Part shown: in pieces, positions 36,199 through 43,942 of the stretch | How positions within the stretch are numbered: the stretch's first letter is position 1 | How the letters are laid out: every line of letters starts with the position of its first letter | Origin: G965216695 sp965216695 | GTDB taxonomy: Bacteria > Pseudomonadota > Gammaproteobacteria > Pseudomonadales > Azotimanducaceae | DNA length: 64,000 bases | Assembly (NCBI GenBank): GCA_965216695.1 | Contig: OZ244212.1 | Span: 2,790,001-2,854,000 of the forward strand | Reading direction: 5' to 3' | The notes under the pieces: model-generated | Seen by the model: only the letters and a program-made list of their open reading frames with translations | The model's database searches: none | Told to the model about the DNA's origin: nothing | Made by a program: the position numbers and the translations under genes

Positions 36199-37140
36199 GT
36201 GCGCGGGCAGGGCGGATTCGATCCGTTAGCAGTGCAGCGCGAACTCGGGGCGTTCGACCCGGCTGGGGATGTGCCCGTCGGTTCTGCGACCGCCGCGTAC
36301 CACCGGTTTTACGAAACAGACTTCACACTCGCTTTTTCGGGGCTACGCCAACACATGGGCTGGCTGGCCGTAGGCGACCATCGTATTGCTGTGCAGGACT
36401 TTCGACCCGAATCTCCGCGCGGCACGGCGTTGCTTGTGCACGGTTACTACGACCACGTGGGTCTCTATGGTCACGCGATCCGCTATCTGCTGGACCAGCA
36501 ACTGCATGTGGTGACCATGGACCTTCCCGGTCACGGGCTGTCGAGCGGCGCTCGGGCAACCATAGACGACTTTGGCGTTTACGCGGACGTGATCGATGCG
36601 GTGAAGGGTCTCATGACGAATGCACCGGAGCCCTGGCACGCGATGGCGCAGAGTATGGGCGCGGCGGCACTGCTCGAGTCGATTCGCAGAACCGGACAGA
36701 ATCCGTTCACTGAGGTGGTGCTGCTGGCCCCGCTGGTGCGTCCTGCCGCATGGGCGATCAATCGCGTGGTGTTCGAAATTGCCCGGCGTACGATCACCGA
36801 ACGGCCAAGAACCATTACGCACAATGCCGAAAACGCCGAGTTCATGCAGTTGATGTACAAGGATCCGCTCGCGCCGATGATTCTCCCGGTGCAGTGGGTC
36901 AGCGCCATGGTGGCGTGGAAGGCGCGATTCGTGCGTACCGGGAGTCTGCCGATCAACGCCAGGATCGTGCAGGGACACTCCGACCGTACGGTGGACTGGC
37001 GGTACAACCTGAAAGTACTGGATCGCATGATGCAAACCGACGTATTGCATCTGCCGGATGCGCGCCACCACCTGGTTAATGAATCCGATGAGGTACGCGC
37101 ACTCATGTGGGCCTGGCTGACGCGCCGCTGCCGTTGGTGA
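36199..37140 (+). CDS. Lysophospholipase-like alpha/beta hydrolase
   Basis: A 313-residue serine hydrolase of the PldB/monoacylglycerol-lipase type. Visible are LLVHGYYDHVGLYGHAIRYL, DLPGHGLSSG, and a nucleophile elbow reading AQSMGAA (usually GHSMGG, so the first Gly is replaced by Ala). The remaining triad members are probably the Asp in QGHSDRTVDWR and the His in DARHHLVNE. No signal peptide. GTG start at 36199, 45 nt after fba, so possibly read through from the glycolytic operon. The substrate (lysophospholipid or monoglyceride) is inferred from the family only. Confidence 0.8.
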   Translation: MRGQGGFDPLAVQRELGAFDPAGDVPVGSATAAYHRFYETDFTLAFSGLRQHMGWLAVGDHRIAVQDFRPESPRGTALLVHGYYDHVGLYGHAIRYLLDQQLHVVTMDLPGHGLSSGARATIDDFGVYADVIDAVKGLMTNAPEPWHAMAQSMGAAALLESIRRTGQNPFTEVVLLAPLVRPAAWAINRVVFEIARRTITERPRTITHNAENAEFMQLMYKDPLAPMILPVQWVSAMVAWKARFVRTGSLPINARIVQGHSDRTVDWRYNLKVLDRMMQTDVLHLPDARHHLVNESDEVRALMWAWLTRRCRW

Positions 37141-37197
37141 TCAGAGCGACTGCGCGATACAGTGCGTGCGCTGAACCGCAGTGAGGATTGTCCGTCC

Positions 37198-38589
37198 ATG
37201 ACGCGCGGAACACCGCAGGAAGCTCAATTGAACGCGTTGCTGCCCGGGCGCGTCCGCACCGACGAAGACACCCGCCGCGCGTGGGGCACCGACTGGACGC
37301 GGATTCGCGAACCCGCCCCATCGGCGGTTGTGTTTCCGCAATCTGTCGACGAAGTGGTTGCGCTGGTGCAATGGGCCAATCAAGAACAGACGGCGTTAGT
37401 GCCCTCCGGCGGCCGCACGGGGCTGTCCGGCGGCGCGGTTGCTGCGGACGGCGAGGTCGTCGTGTCGTTCGACCGAATGAATCGGATTCTGGATTTCAAC
37501 CCACGGGATCGGCTGGTAACGCTCCAGGCGGGCGTCGTGACGGCCGCGCTGCAAGCGTTCGCACAGGAGAACGGACTGTACTACCCGGTGGATTTTGCCT
37601 CGGCAGGATCTAGCCAGATCGGTGGGAACATCGCGACCAACGCTGGTGGTATCAAAGTGATCCGATATGGTCTGACGCGTGATTGGGTGGCAGGCGTTAA
37701 GGTAGTTACCGGCGACGGACGGGTGATCGATGCAAACCGCGGCCTCATCAAGAACGCGACCGGGTACGATCTGCGGCACCTCGTCGTTGGCTCCGAGGGA
37801 ACGCTCGGACTGATCGTCGAGGCGCAGATGCGCCTGGCCCCTGCGCCGGGTCCGCAGACGGTCATGGTAGCGGGCGTTGGCAGCCTCGCCGATGTGCTCG
37901 AGTTGCTGGAGGCGCTGCAGACTCAGGTCTCGCTCGCCGCGTTCGAGTTCTTCTCCGAACACGCTTTAACCAAAGTGCTTGCGCACCGCGAGCTGCGCCG
38001 GCCGCTCGCAGACGCGTTTCCGTTCTACGCGCTCGTTGAATTCGATTCTGCGGATCTGGAGACGGTGGCGCGGGTCTACGATTCACTCGCCGACGCAGGA
38101 TTGATACGCGACGCGGTGCTCAGTCAGAGCGATGCGCAAGCCGCTGAGCTTTGGCAGCTGCGTGAAGGGATCTCGGAAGCGATTGCGCCGTTTACGCCGT
38201 ACAAGAACGACATCGCAGTACGGGTCTCGCAGATGCCGGACGTGCTGGCGGCGATCGACAGGCTGGTTACCGGCAACTATCCCGATTTCGAAGTGTGCTG
38301 GTACGGGCACATAGGCGACGGCAACCTGCACCTGAACATCTTGAAACCCGACGGCATGGACATCGGCCGGTTTTACGAACGCTGCCACCGGATCAGCCCT
38401 AAGCTGTTCGAGGTGGTGGCCGAACACGGCGGCAGTATTTCCGCCGAGCACGGTGTCGGGCTGCTCAAGCGTGACTTTCTCGGGTTCTCCAGAAGCGAAG
38501 ACGAGTTGGCGCTGATGCGCGCTCTGAAGCGCACGTTCGATCCGCGCGGTATTCTGAATCCGGGGAAGCTGTTCGCGCCGGCGTCCTAG
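37198..38589 (+). CDS. FAD-binding oxidoreductase, GlcD/D-2-hydroxyacid dehydrogenase type
   Basis: A 463-residue flavoprotein of the vanillyl-alcohol-oxidase fold. The FAD site is seen in VPSGGRTGLSGGAV, AGSSQIGGNIATNAGG and RHLVVGSEGTLG. The C-terminal substrate/metal part carries GHIGDGNLHLNI and ISAEHGVGLLKRD. Relatives oxidise glycolate, D-lactate or D-2-hydroxyglutarate; the sequence alone does not decide. The ATG at 37198 with GAGG 10 nt upstream is preferred over an in-frame start at 37162. Its TAG stop lies within a CTAG that is also the stop of the convergent rpiA gene. Confidence 0.85.
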   Translation: MTRGTPQEAQLNALLPGRVRTDEDTRRAWGTDWTRIREPAPSAVVFPQSVDEVVALVQWANQEQTALVPSGGRTGLSGGAVAADGEVVVSFDRMNRILDFNPRDRLVTLQAGVVTAALQAFAQENGLYYPVDFASAGSSQIGGNIATNAGGIKVIRYGLTRDWVAGVKVVTGDGRVIDANRGLIKNATGYDLRHLVVGSEGTLGLIVEAQMRLAPAPGPQTVMVAGVGSLADVLELLEALQTQVSLAAFEFFSEHALTKVLAHRELRRPLADAFPFYALVEFDSADLETVARVYDSLADAGLIRDAVLSQSDAQAAELWQLREGISEAIAPFTPYKNDIAVRVSQMPDVLAAIDRLVTGNYPDFEVCWYGHIGDGNLHLNILKPDGMDIGRFYERCHRISPKLFEVVAEHGGSISAEHGVGLLKRDFLGFSRSEDELALMRALKRTFDPRGILNPGKLFAPAS

Positions 38590-39311
38590 CCCCAGTCCTT
38601 AGCTCCGCCCCCGCGTTGCGTGACCCCGTCATCGGACGCGACGAACACCACATCGGCGCGCTGGGCGGCAAAGATACCGTTGCATACGACGCCCACGAGG
38701 TTGTTGATGGCGGCCTCCAGACCGGGCGGGTCGATGATGTCCAACCCGGAAACATCCAGAATCAGATTGCCGTTGTCGGTTTCGAACCCCTGCCGCCACT
38801 CGGGCCGGCCGCCCAGCTCCACCAGCGACCGCGCAACCAGACCACGCGCCATTGGAATCACCTCGACAGGCAACGGAAAGGTACCCAGCACGTCCACGAG
38901 TTTGGTGTCGTCGACGATACAGACAAACTCGTCAGCGGACGCAGCCACGATTTTCTCCCGTGTAAGCGCACCGCCGCCTCCTTTGATCATATGGCCGTGC
39001 GCGTTCACCTCGTCGGCGCCGTCCACGTACACATCCACCTGAGCGACCGCGTTGAGGTCCAGTACCGTTATGCCGCGGTCGCGCAGGCGGGCTGCGGAGC
39101 GTTCGCTGGATGCGACGGTGGCGTCGAACTTGTGGCGGATACCGGCGAGTCCATCAATGAAGTGGTCGGCGGTGGAGCCCGTGCCAACGCCCACGATGCT
39201 CTGGCCGGTCAAGCGGGCATCGATGTAGTGCAACGCGGCGTCGGCGGCCGCGCGCTTCTTCGATTCCGACGTGGCCGATTGCCCGCTGTGATTCGGTGGC
39301 GCTTTGGTCAT
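38586..39311 (-). CDS. rpiA: Ribose-5-phosphate isomerase A
   Basis: Interconverts ribose-5-phosphate and ribulose-5-phosphate; 241 residues, about 20 longer than E. coli RpiA owing to an N-terminal extension rich in polar residues. VGVGTGSTADHFIDGL forms the phosphate-binding loop, VDVYVDGADEVN the catalytic Asp pair, MIKGGGGALTREKIVA the conserved Lys, and DNGNLILDVSG the C-terminal motif. It complements the transketolase nearby in the pentose phosphate pathway. Divergent from ilvA, convergent with the FAD oxidoreductase. Confidence 0.95.
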   Translation of the reverse strand: MTKAPPNHSGQSATSESKKRAAADAALHYIDARLTGQSIVGVGTGSTADHFIDGLAGIRHKFDATVASSERSAARLRDRGITVLDLNAVAQVDVYVDGADEVNAHGHMIKGGGGALTREKIVAASADEFVCIVDDTKLVDVLGTFPLPVEVIPMARGLVARSLVELGGRPEWRQGFETDNGNLILDVSGLDIIDPPGLEAAINNLVGVVCNGIFAAQRADVVFVASDDGVTQRGGGAKDWG

Positions 39312-39360
39312 AATCGCCTCTGTTTTCGATTCTCAAGTGAGCAAAGCGCAACGGTATCGC

Positions 39361-40878
39361 ATGCTGGAAAAACTGGTAAAGAAAATTCTTGCAGCGCGGG
39401 TCTACGACGTGGCGGACGAGACACCTCTGCAGAGAGCGCGTGCACTGTCCGGGCGCTTAGGACGCAACGTCTGGCTCAAGCGCGAAGACCTGCAAGCCGT
39501 ACACTCGTTCAAGCTGCGGGGATCGTACAACCGGATGGTACAGCTCAGCCCCGACGAGCGGCGTCGCGGTGTGATTGCGGCGTCTGCGGGAAATCATGCA
39601 CAGGGTGTTGCGCTGGCGGCGCGGGAACTCGGTATTCGTGCGTGGATTGTCATGGGGCGCAACACGCCGAGCATCAAAGTCGATGCGGTACGCAACCTGG
39701 GCGGTCGGGTGATCTTGAAGGGCGACACGTACGACGACGCCGCGAAACATGCGCGCGACCTCACCGCCGAGAAGGGTTACGTCTTCATTCATCCCTACGA
39801 CGACATCGAGGTGATCGCGGGGCAGGGTACCGTTGGCGTTGAGATACTCAATCAGCTGAGCGGCTTTCCGGAGGCGGTCTTCGTTCCGGTCGGCGGGGGC
39901 GGCTTGATCGCCGGAATCGCGGCGTACGTGAAGTATCTCCAGCCCACCACCCGGGTCGTGGGGGTGGAAGCCGAGGGGTCGGCGTGCCTGGCCGCGGCGC
40001 TGGCTGCGGGGCGCCGGGTTCGGCTGCCCTACGAAACGCTGGATATCTTTGCTGACGGTGTGTCGGTCGCTCAGGTCGGCAAGCACACGTTCGGAGTCGC
40101 GCGGCGCTGCGTGGACGAGGTGGTTACGGTCGGCACCGACGAGATATGCGCGGCGATCAAAGACGTGTTCGACGACACGCGCGCGGTGCCTGAACCTGCC
40201 GGGGCACTTTCCGTGGCGGGTATGAAGAAGTATCTGGCGCCCAAACGGGCGTCGGATGCGGATGTCGTTGCGGTCGTGAGCGGTGCCAACGTCAACTTCG
40301 ACCGCCTGCGCCATATTTCGGAGCGTGCCGAGCTGGGAGAGCAGCGGGAGGTGCTCCTTGGCGTCACGATCGACGAGAAACCCGGGAGCTTCCGCCGTTT
40401 CTGCCGTGTGCTGGGGAAGCGCGCGGTAACCGAATTCAACTACCGGTACGCCTCGCGCGAAGCGGCGCATGTGTATGTGGGGCTCCAGCTAACGCCCGGT
40501 GAAGATACTGGGGTTCCGGCGGAACGCCTGCGCGCGGCAGGGTACGAACTGGTGGATATGACCGGCAACGAGGTCGCCAAACTGCACGTGCGGCACATGG
40601 TGGGCGGTCGTACGCAGGCCCAGAAACCGGAACTGTTGTACCGGTTCGAATTTCCGGAGCGGCCGGGCGCACTGCTTAAGTTTCTGTCGGTCCTGGGCGG
40701 ACGCTGGAACATCACAATGTTCCATTACCGCAATCACGGTGCGGCCTGGGGCCGCGTGCTTGTGGGGTTCGAAGCAACCGGCGCGCAGCGCAACGAACTC
40801 GATGGGTACCTGAAAGCCATCGGCTACCGCTACTGGGACGAAACCAGCAACGCGGCGTACCAGATGTTTCTACGCTAA
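39361..40878 (+). CDS. ilvA: Threonine ammonia-lyase, biosynthetic
   Basis: PLP enzyme converting threonine to 2-oxobutanoate, the first committed step to isoleucine. 505 residues with catalytic domain (HSFKLRGSYNRM with Lys51, SAGNHAQGVALAA, PVGGGGLIAGIAAY) and two C-terminal ACT-like regulatory domains (from about residue 325: REVLLGVTIDEKPGSFRRFC, and later YRFEFPERPGALLKFLSVL). Two such domains predict isoleucine feedback inhibition and valine activation. The ATG at 39361 suits the family start; a GTG at 39337 would add 8 residues and neither has a clear Shine-Dalgarno sequence. It is 49 nt from rpiA, divergent. Confidence 0.93.
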   Translation: MLEKLVKKILAARVYDVADETPLQRARALSGRLGRNVWLKREDLQAVHSFKLRGSYNRMVQLSPDERRRGVIAASAGNHAQGVALAARELGIRAWIVMGRNTPSIKVDAVRNLGGRVILKGDTYDDAAKHARDLTAEKGYVFIHPYDDIEVIAGQGTVGVEILNQLSGFPEAVFVPVGGGGLIAGIAAYVKYLQPTTRVVGVEAEGSACLAAALAAGRRVRLPYETLDIFADGVSVAQVGKHTFGVARRCVDEVVTVGTDEICAAIKDVFDDTRAVPEPAGALSVAGMKKYLAPKRASDADVVAVVSGANVNFDRLRHISERAELGEQREVLLGVTIDEKPGSFRRFCRVLGKRAVTEFNYRYASREAAHVYVGLQLTPGEDTGVPAERLRAAGYELVDMTGNEVAKLHVRHMVGGRTQAQKPELLYRFEFPERPGALLKFLSVLGGRWNITMFHYRNHGAAWGRVLVGFEATGAQRNELDGYLKAIGYRYWDETSNAAYQMFLR

Positions 40879-40897
40879 CGGCTGGGGAGGAAAGGGC

Positions 40898-41455
40898 TCA
40901 GTCCGCGTCGGCTGCCGGGTTGTAGTACGACGCGTGGCGGGTCAGCGCGTCCTCGAAAACCAGCAGCTTCGAGTCGGTGATCCGATCTACATAGAGCACG
41001 CCGTCGAGATGGTCGAACTCGTGCTGAACCACGGTGGCCGGAAAGCCTTTCAATTCCAGTTCGAAGGGTTGCCCGTGCACGTCTAACGCGCGCACACGCA
41101 CGTGTTGGGGGCGTTCCACGAAACCGCGCAGCCCCGGCACTGACAGGCAGCCTTCCCAGTACCCGGCGGTTTCCGGATTCACCACGTCGATGACCGGGTT
41201 TACGAATACGGTTAATGGGATGTCGGGAAGATCGCCGTACCGCGTGGGACCGCCGGGTAGCTCAATGATTGCCAGGCGGATCGGCTCGTCGATCTGTGGC
41301 GCGGCGAGCCCGACACCGGTGTAGTCGTGCAACGTGTCGTGCATGTCGCCGATCAGCGACTCGAATGCACCACGATTCAGTTCGTCGGGCGTGATCTCGC
41401 GGGCGCGCTGTCTCAGCGTCGGATGTCCCATGCGAATGATTCTGCGGACGGCCAC
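40898..41455 (-). CDS. def: Peptide deformylase
   Basis: Iron/zinc enzyme of 185 residues that removes the formyl group from nascent proteins. All three signatures are present: GVGLAAPQ, EGCLSVPG (metal Cys) and QHEFDHLDG (two metal His and the catalytic Glu). The GTG start at 41455 is the first base pair-region of the foldback repeat, so its leader and ribosome-binding site lie within that repeat. It is not paired with fmt as in many genomes, and may be a second, non-canonical copy. Convergent with ilvA, 19 nt apart. Confidence 0.93.
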   Translation of the reverse strand: MAVRRIIRMGHPTLRQRAREITPDELNRGAFESLIGDMHDTLHDYTGVGLAAPQIDEPIRLAIIELPGGPTRYGDLPDIPLTVFVNPVIDVVNPETAGYWEGCLSVPGLRGFVERPQHVRVRALDVHGQPFELELKGFPATVVQHEFDHLDGVLYVDRITDSKLLVFEDALTRHASYYNPAADAD

Positions 41456-41652
41456 TAGCCTTGATGAGACAAAAATGTGCGCGACCCAGGCGCTTTAGAC
41501 AGTGTGTTTCGGGAGCGCGCACAGCGTTTCGCGAGGGGTGCATACTCAACAGTATGTGACCCGAACGAAAGGCGAGCACGGTCGCGAAATGCGCTGGATA
41601 AAGCGAGCCAAAGGCGCTCTGGGCGCGTAGATTTTTGTCTCATCAAGGCTAG
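41455..41652. repeat. 198-bp foldback element with 22-bp perfect terminal inverted repeats
   Basis: Positions 41455-41476 and 41631-41652 are exact reverse complements (outer bases CTAGCCTTGATGAGAC and GTCTCATCAAGGCTAG). Symmetry continues imperfectly inward and closes at the centre with CATACT-CAAC-AGTATG (41541-41556), so the whole element can fold into one long hairpin. It fills exactly the space between the fthC stop, whose TAG lies in the right arm, and the def GTG. The arms are bounded by TA dinucleotides, compatible with a MITE mobilised by an IS630/mariner-type transposase, but no other target duplication was seen. No gene is supported inside. Confidence 0.75.
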
Positions 41653-42335
41653 CTCTCCATTGAACGAAAACGTGAACTGAACGTGTAGCATGCCCGTTCG
41701 GTGATCACGCCATCAAGGGGGATATCCCACGGAGCTTTCGGCAGCGCTTCAGACAGCTGTAACGAATGCGCGACGCCGATCAATAGCGGGCGCATCGTCC
41801 GTGGAACGCGGCCGAAACACCGGTCGTAGTACCCGCCCCCCATGCCGAGGCGATTGCCGGCAGTGTCGAACGCAACCAGCGGGACGAGTACGAGGCTCAA
41901 GGCGCTTGGGTGTATCGGCGTGCGGACCACTGGTTCGGTAATTCCGAAAGGTCCAGGCTCAAAGGCTGTTGTTTGATCGACGATCGAGAACTGCATCCGC
42001 GGCGCGTGCGCAGTGGTTCCTGCCGTTACGACGGGAAGTGCAATGTGTCGGCCGCGGCTATGCAACGCATCGAGCAGAGGTGTAACCGAGATCTCGCCGT
42101 CGTTCGCAACGTATCCCGCCACTGGACCGGTGCGCCACGCCGGTGTTGTCGTGCTGAACCGTCGTTGCAACCGCAACGCGTGTGTTCGCTGTTGCTTGTC
42201 GGAAAGCGTGCGGCGGGCGCCGCGAAACTGTCTGCGAAGCGAGCGCCTCAGTGACGTTGTTGGATTAAAGATGGATTCGTCTGTTGATTCGGCGGAGCTG
42301 TGGTCTTCGCCGGTTGCAATGCCGTTCGGACACAT
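41649..42335 (-). CDS. fthC: 5-formyltetrahydrofolate cyclo-ligase
   Basis: Also called YgfA; converts 5-formyl-THF to 5,10-methenyl-THF with ATP. 228 residues. The N-terminal SLRRQFRGARRTLSDKQQ, central VPLVAFDTAGNRLGMGGGYYDR (the diagnostic GMGxGYYDR loop) and C-terminal WDIPLDGVITE are typical. About 25 residues at the N terminus are extra; the only good start is the ATG at 42335. It lies directly behind the 6S RNA gene, the arrangement seen across Gammaproteobacteria, and is probably co-transcribed with it. Its stop codon falls inside the foldback repeat. Confidence 0.92.
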   Translation of the reverse strand: MCPNGIATGEDHSSAESTDESIFNPTTSLRRSLRRQFRGARRTLSDKQQRTHALRLQRRFSTTTPAWRTGPVAGYVANDGEISVTPLLDALHSRGRHIALPVVTAGTTAHAPRMQFSIVDQTTAFEPGPFGITEPVVRTPIHPSALSLVLVPLVAFDTAGNRLGMGGGYYDRCFGRVPRTMRPLLIGVAHSLQLSEALPKAPWDIPLDGVITERACYTFSSRFRSMES

Positions 42336-42363
42336 AAGGGCCGTGGAACCCGTGCGGTACGAA

Positions 42364-42577
42364 ACGCCTCCCGGAAGTGCCGCTGTTTGGCTGGCCCTGA
42401 ACCGTTCTGGTTCAAGGCGGGGGCCCGGGCAACGTCTAAGGCATCCTGAACGCTCGTGTTCGAAACGTGTTCGAACGTTCGCGAATCAGGCGCGCACACT
42501 GTCGCTAGCGCCGAAGCCTCCTTTGGGTTTTCTAACGGCTCAAGGACGACACCAACTGGCGTACACCCCAGGAGACG
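42364..42577 (-). ncRNA. ssrS: 6S RNA
   Basis: Regulatory RNA that mimics an open promoter and binds sigma70 RNA polymerase. It lies between zapA and fthC on the same strand, its conserved place in Gammaproteobacteria. Reading the minus strand, the 5' region has GTCCTTGAGCCG (E. coli: GTCCCCTGAGCCG). The 3' region has CCTTGAACC-AGAAC-GGTTCAGGG followed by CAGCC, matching the E. coli hairpin CCTTGAACC..GGTTCAAGGG..CAGCC. The ends pair as CGTCTCCTGG with CCGGGAGGCG, a 10-bp closing stem with two G-U pairs. About 214 nt, slightly longer than the 184 nt of E. coli. Ends are estimated from the stem. Confidence 0.87.
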
Positions 42578-42582
42578 AAGCG

Positions 42583-42588
42583 AGTATA
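42583..42588 (-). promoter_or_regulatory. -10 box of the 6S RNA gene
   Basis: TATACT on the minus strand, 6 nt before the first paired base of the 6S closing stem. This supports the 5' end at about 42577. The -35 region is weak. Confidence 0.6.
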
Positions 42589-42637
42589 GCGCAAACGCAC
42601 TGCGCTGGGTTTCCGTAGTGGATCGATTGTGAAGAGG

Positions 42638-42958
42638 TTACAAGTTCAGCTGTTTGTGCTCTGTAAGCACTTGACTTACGCGGCGAGTCAATGCTGCGAG
42701 TTTGGAGTCGATGTCGCTCTGCATGGTGTCGGCGGTGTTGCGCTTGTGGATGAAGTCGTTGGCGATATTCAACGCGGCCATCACCGCAATGCGATCATGT
42801 CCGAACACGCGACCCGACTCGCGAATGTTGGACATCTGCTGATCGACGAAGCGCGCCGATGCGGACAGCGCATCCACTTCGTCTTCCGGACAGCTGACCT
42901 GATATTCCTTGCCGAGTATCTTGATCGTAACCGTGGTGTTTACGGGTTGTTCGCTCAT
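42638..42958 (-). CDS. zapA: Cell division protein ZapA
   Basis: FtsZ-ring stabiliser of 106 residues. The N-terminal TVTIKILGKEYQVSCPEDE strand block and the helical SARFVDQQMSNIRES, then ALNIANDFIHKR and a C-terminal coiled coil, are typical. The ATG at 42958 is chosen over an open frame reaching 43159, because it matches the family start and follows the upstream gene by 8 nt. Second gene of a two-gene division operon directly ahead of 6S RNA. Confidence 0.93.
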   Translation of the reverse strand: MSEQPVNTTVTIKILGKEYQVSCPEDEVDALSASARFVDQQMSNIRESGRVFGHDRIAVMAALNIANDFIHKRNTADTMQSDIDSKLAALTRRVSQVLTEHKQLNL

Positions 42959-42966
42959 ATAGTCGG

Positions 42967-43173
42967 TCAGTCCTGTTCCAGGGCTTTCAGCCGCGTGATC
43001 ATCGATTCGACCCGGCTCTTGGCCAGTTCGTTCTTCTCGATCAGTTTGGCGCGCTCGGTGGTCCAGTTGCGCTGCTGCGCGCGCAACGCGTGGTTTTCTT
43101 TGCTCAAGGTCGAAGTCAACTCGATTAGCTCCTCCACCTTTTTCTCGAGCGCCATCCATTGACCTTCAGACAT
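42967..43173 (-). CDS. ZapB-like coiled-coil protein (TIGR02449 family)
   Basis: A 68-residue, almost entirely helical protein: LEKKVEELIELTSTLSKENHALRAQQRNW with heptad spacing, then IEKNELAKSRVESMITRLKALEQ. It resembles the small TIGR02449 proteins encoded just upstream of zapA in many gammaproteobacteria and thought to be ZapB-like. The ATG at 43173 is preferred to the longer open frame to 43305. The pair zapB-like/zapA probably bridges the Z-ring and the nucleoid terminus. Function is inferred from position and coiled-coil character. Confidence 0.78.
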   Translation of the reverse strand: MSEGQWMALEKKVEELIELTSTLSKENHALRAQQRNWTTERAKLIEKNELAKSRVESMITRLKALEQD

Positions 43174-43372
43174 GGCGACGACCTGCAGGCATGACAACCT
43201 TTCTCCGAGGTTTCTCCAAGAATGCCTAGTTTGCGCTGAAACCGCATGCATGTGAAGTCCCGGGCAAATGAACGCCTGCGGCCGGAAACGCGCATTTGTT
43301 AGCATTACATCCTCGAATATCAGGCGGAGAATGCTACGTGCGTACGGACGGTGTGGCGCGGATGTGGCGCGA

Positions 43373-43942
43373 ATGAACGAGCTTCAGGATCTTGCCAGAG
43401 CGGCAAGTGTGGATCTTTCTCCCGCACAGCTGCACGGGTTAGTGTGCGGCTTTCTCGTGGGTATGCGGGCAGGTGCTGCGGACGCGACCGCAGACTTTCC
43501 GTACGGCGCCTGTGTGGAGATGGCCGGCATTGAGCGGCTCACGGACGAAACCGCGCTAACGGCTTTCGTGGACGCCGCGTCAGGTAACATGGCGTCTGAC
43601 GAGCTGGTGTTCGAACCGTTGCTGCCGGACCTGGACGCGGATGCACCGGAGGCTTGCGCGCTGGCGCTCGTGGAGTGGTGCACGGCGTTCATAGGAGCAT
43701 TGAGCAACGATTTGAAGGGCGAAGACTGCACTGAGGAAATCAACGAGATTCTCGAAGATCTGGTCGCCATCACACAGCTCGACCACCGCGCGCTGGCGAC
43801 CGCGGACGCAGCGGATTTAGACACGGACGAAACCGAACGGCGCAACCTGTTCGAGGTGGTCGAATACGTGCGGGTTGCAGTGCTGCTGCTGTGGACGTCG
43901 CTTCTGGCCGGTGCGGAGCCCCTTGCTGAGTTCGATGCATGA
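43373..43942 (+). CDS. ygfB: UPF0149 (YgfB) family protein
   Basis: Small acidic cytoplasmic protein of 189 residues. The N-terminal LSPAQLHGLVCGFLVG and the C-terminal NLFEVVEYVRVAVLLLW are the family signatures. The biochemical role is not settled; in Pseudomonas a YgfB protein influences beta-lactam resistance genes. The ATG at 43373 is preferred to starts further left. The stop overlaps the pepP start in ATGA. The order ygfB-pepP-ubiH is that of E. coli. Confidence 0.88.
   Translation: MNELQDLARAASVDLSPAQLHGLVCGFLVGMRAGAADATADFPYGACVEMAGIERLTDETALTAFVDAASGNMASDELVFEPLLPDLDADAPEACALALVEWCTAFIGALSNDLKGEDCTEEINEILEDLVAITQLDHRALATADAADLDTDETERRNLFEVVEYVRVAVLLLWTSLLAGAEPLAEFDA

Noticed and set aside
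41455..41691. Small gene inside the foldback element
   Set aside because: The frames arise from the inverted repeat sequence itself and show no independent coding signal.
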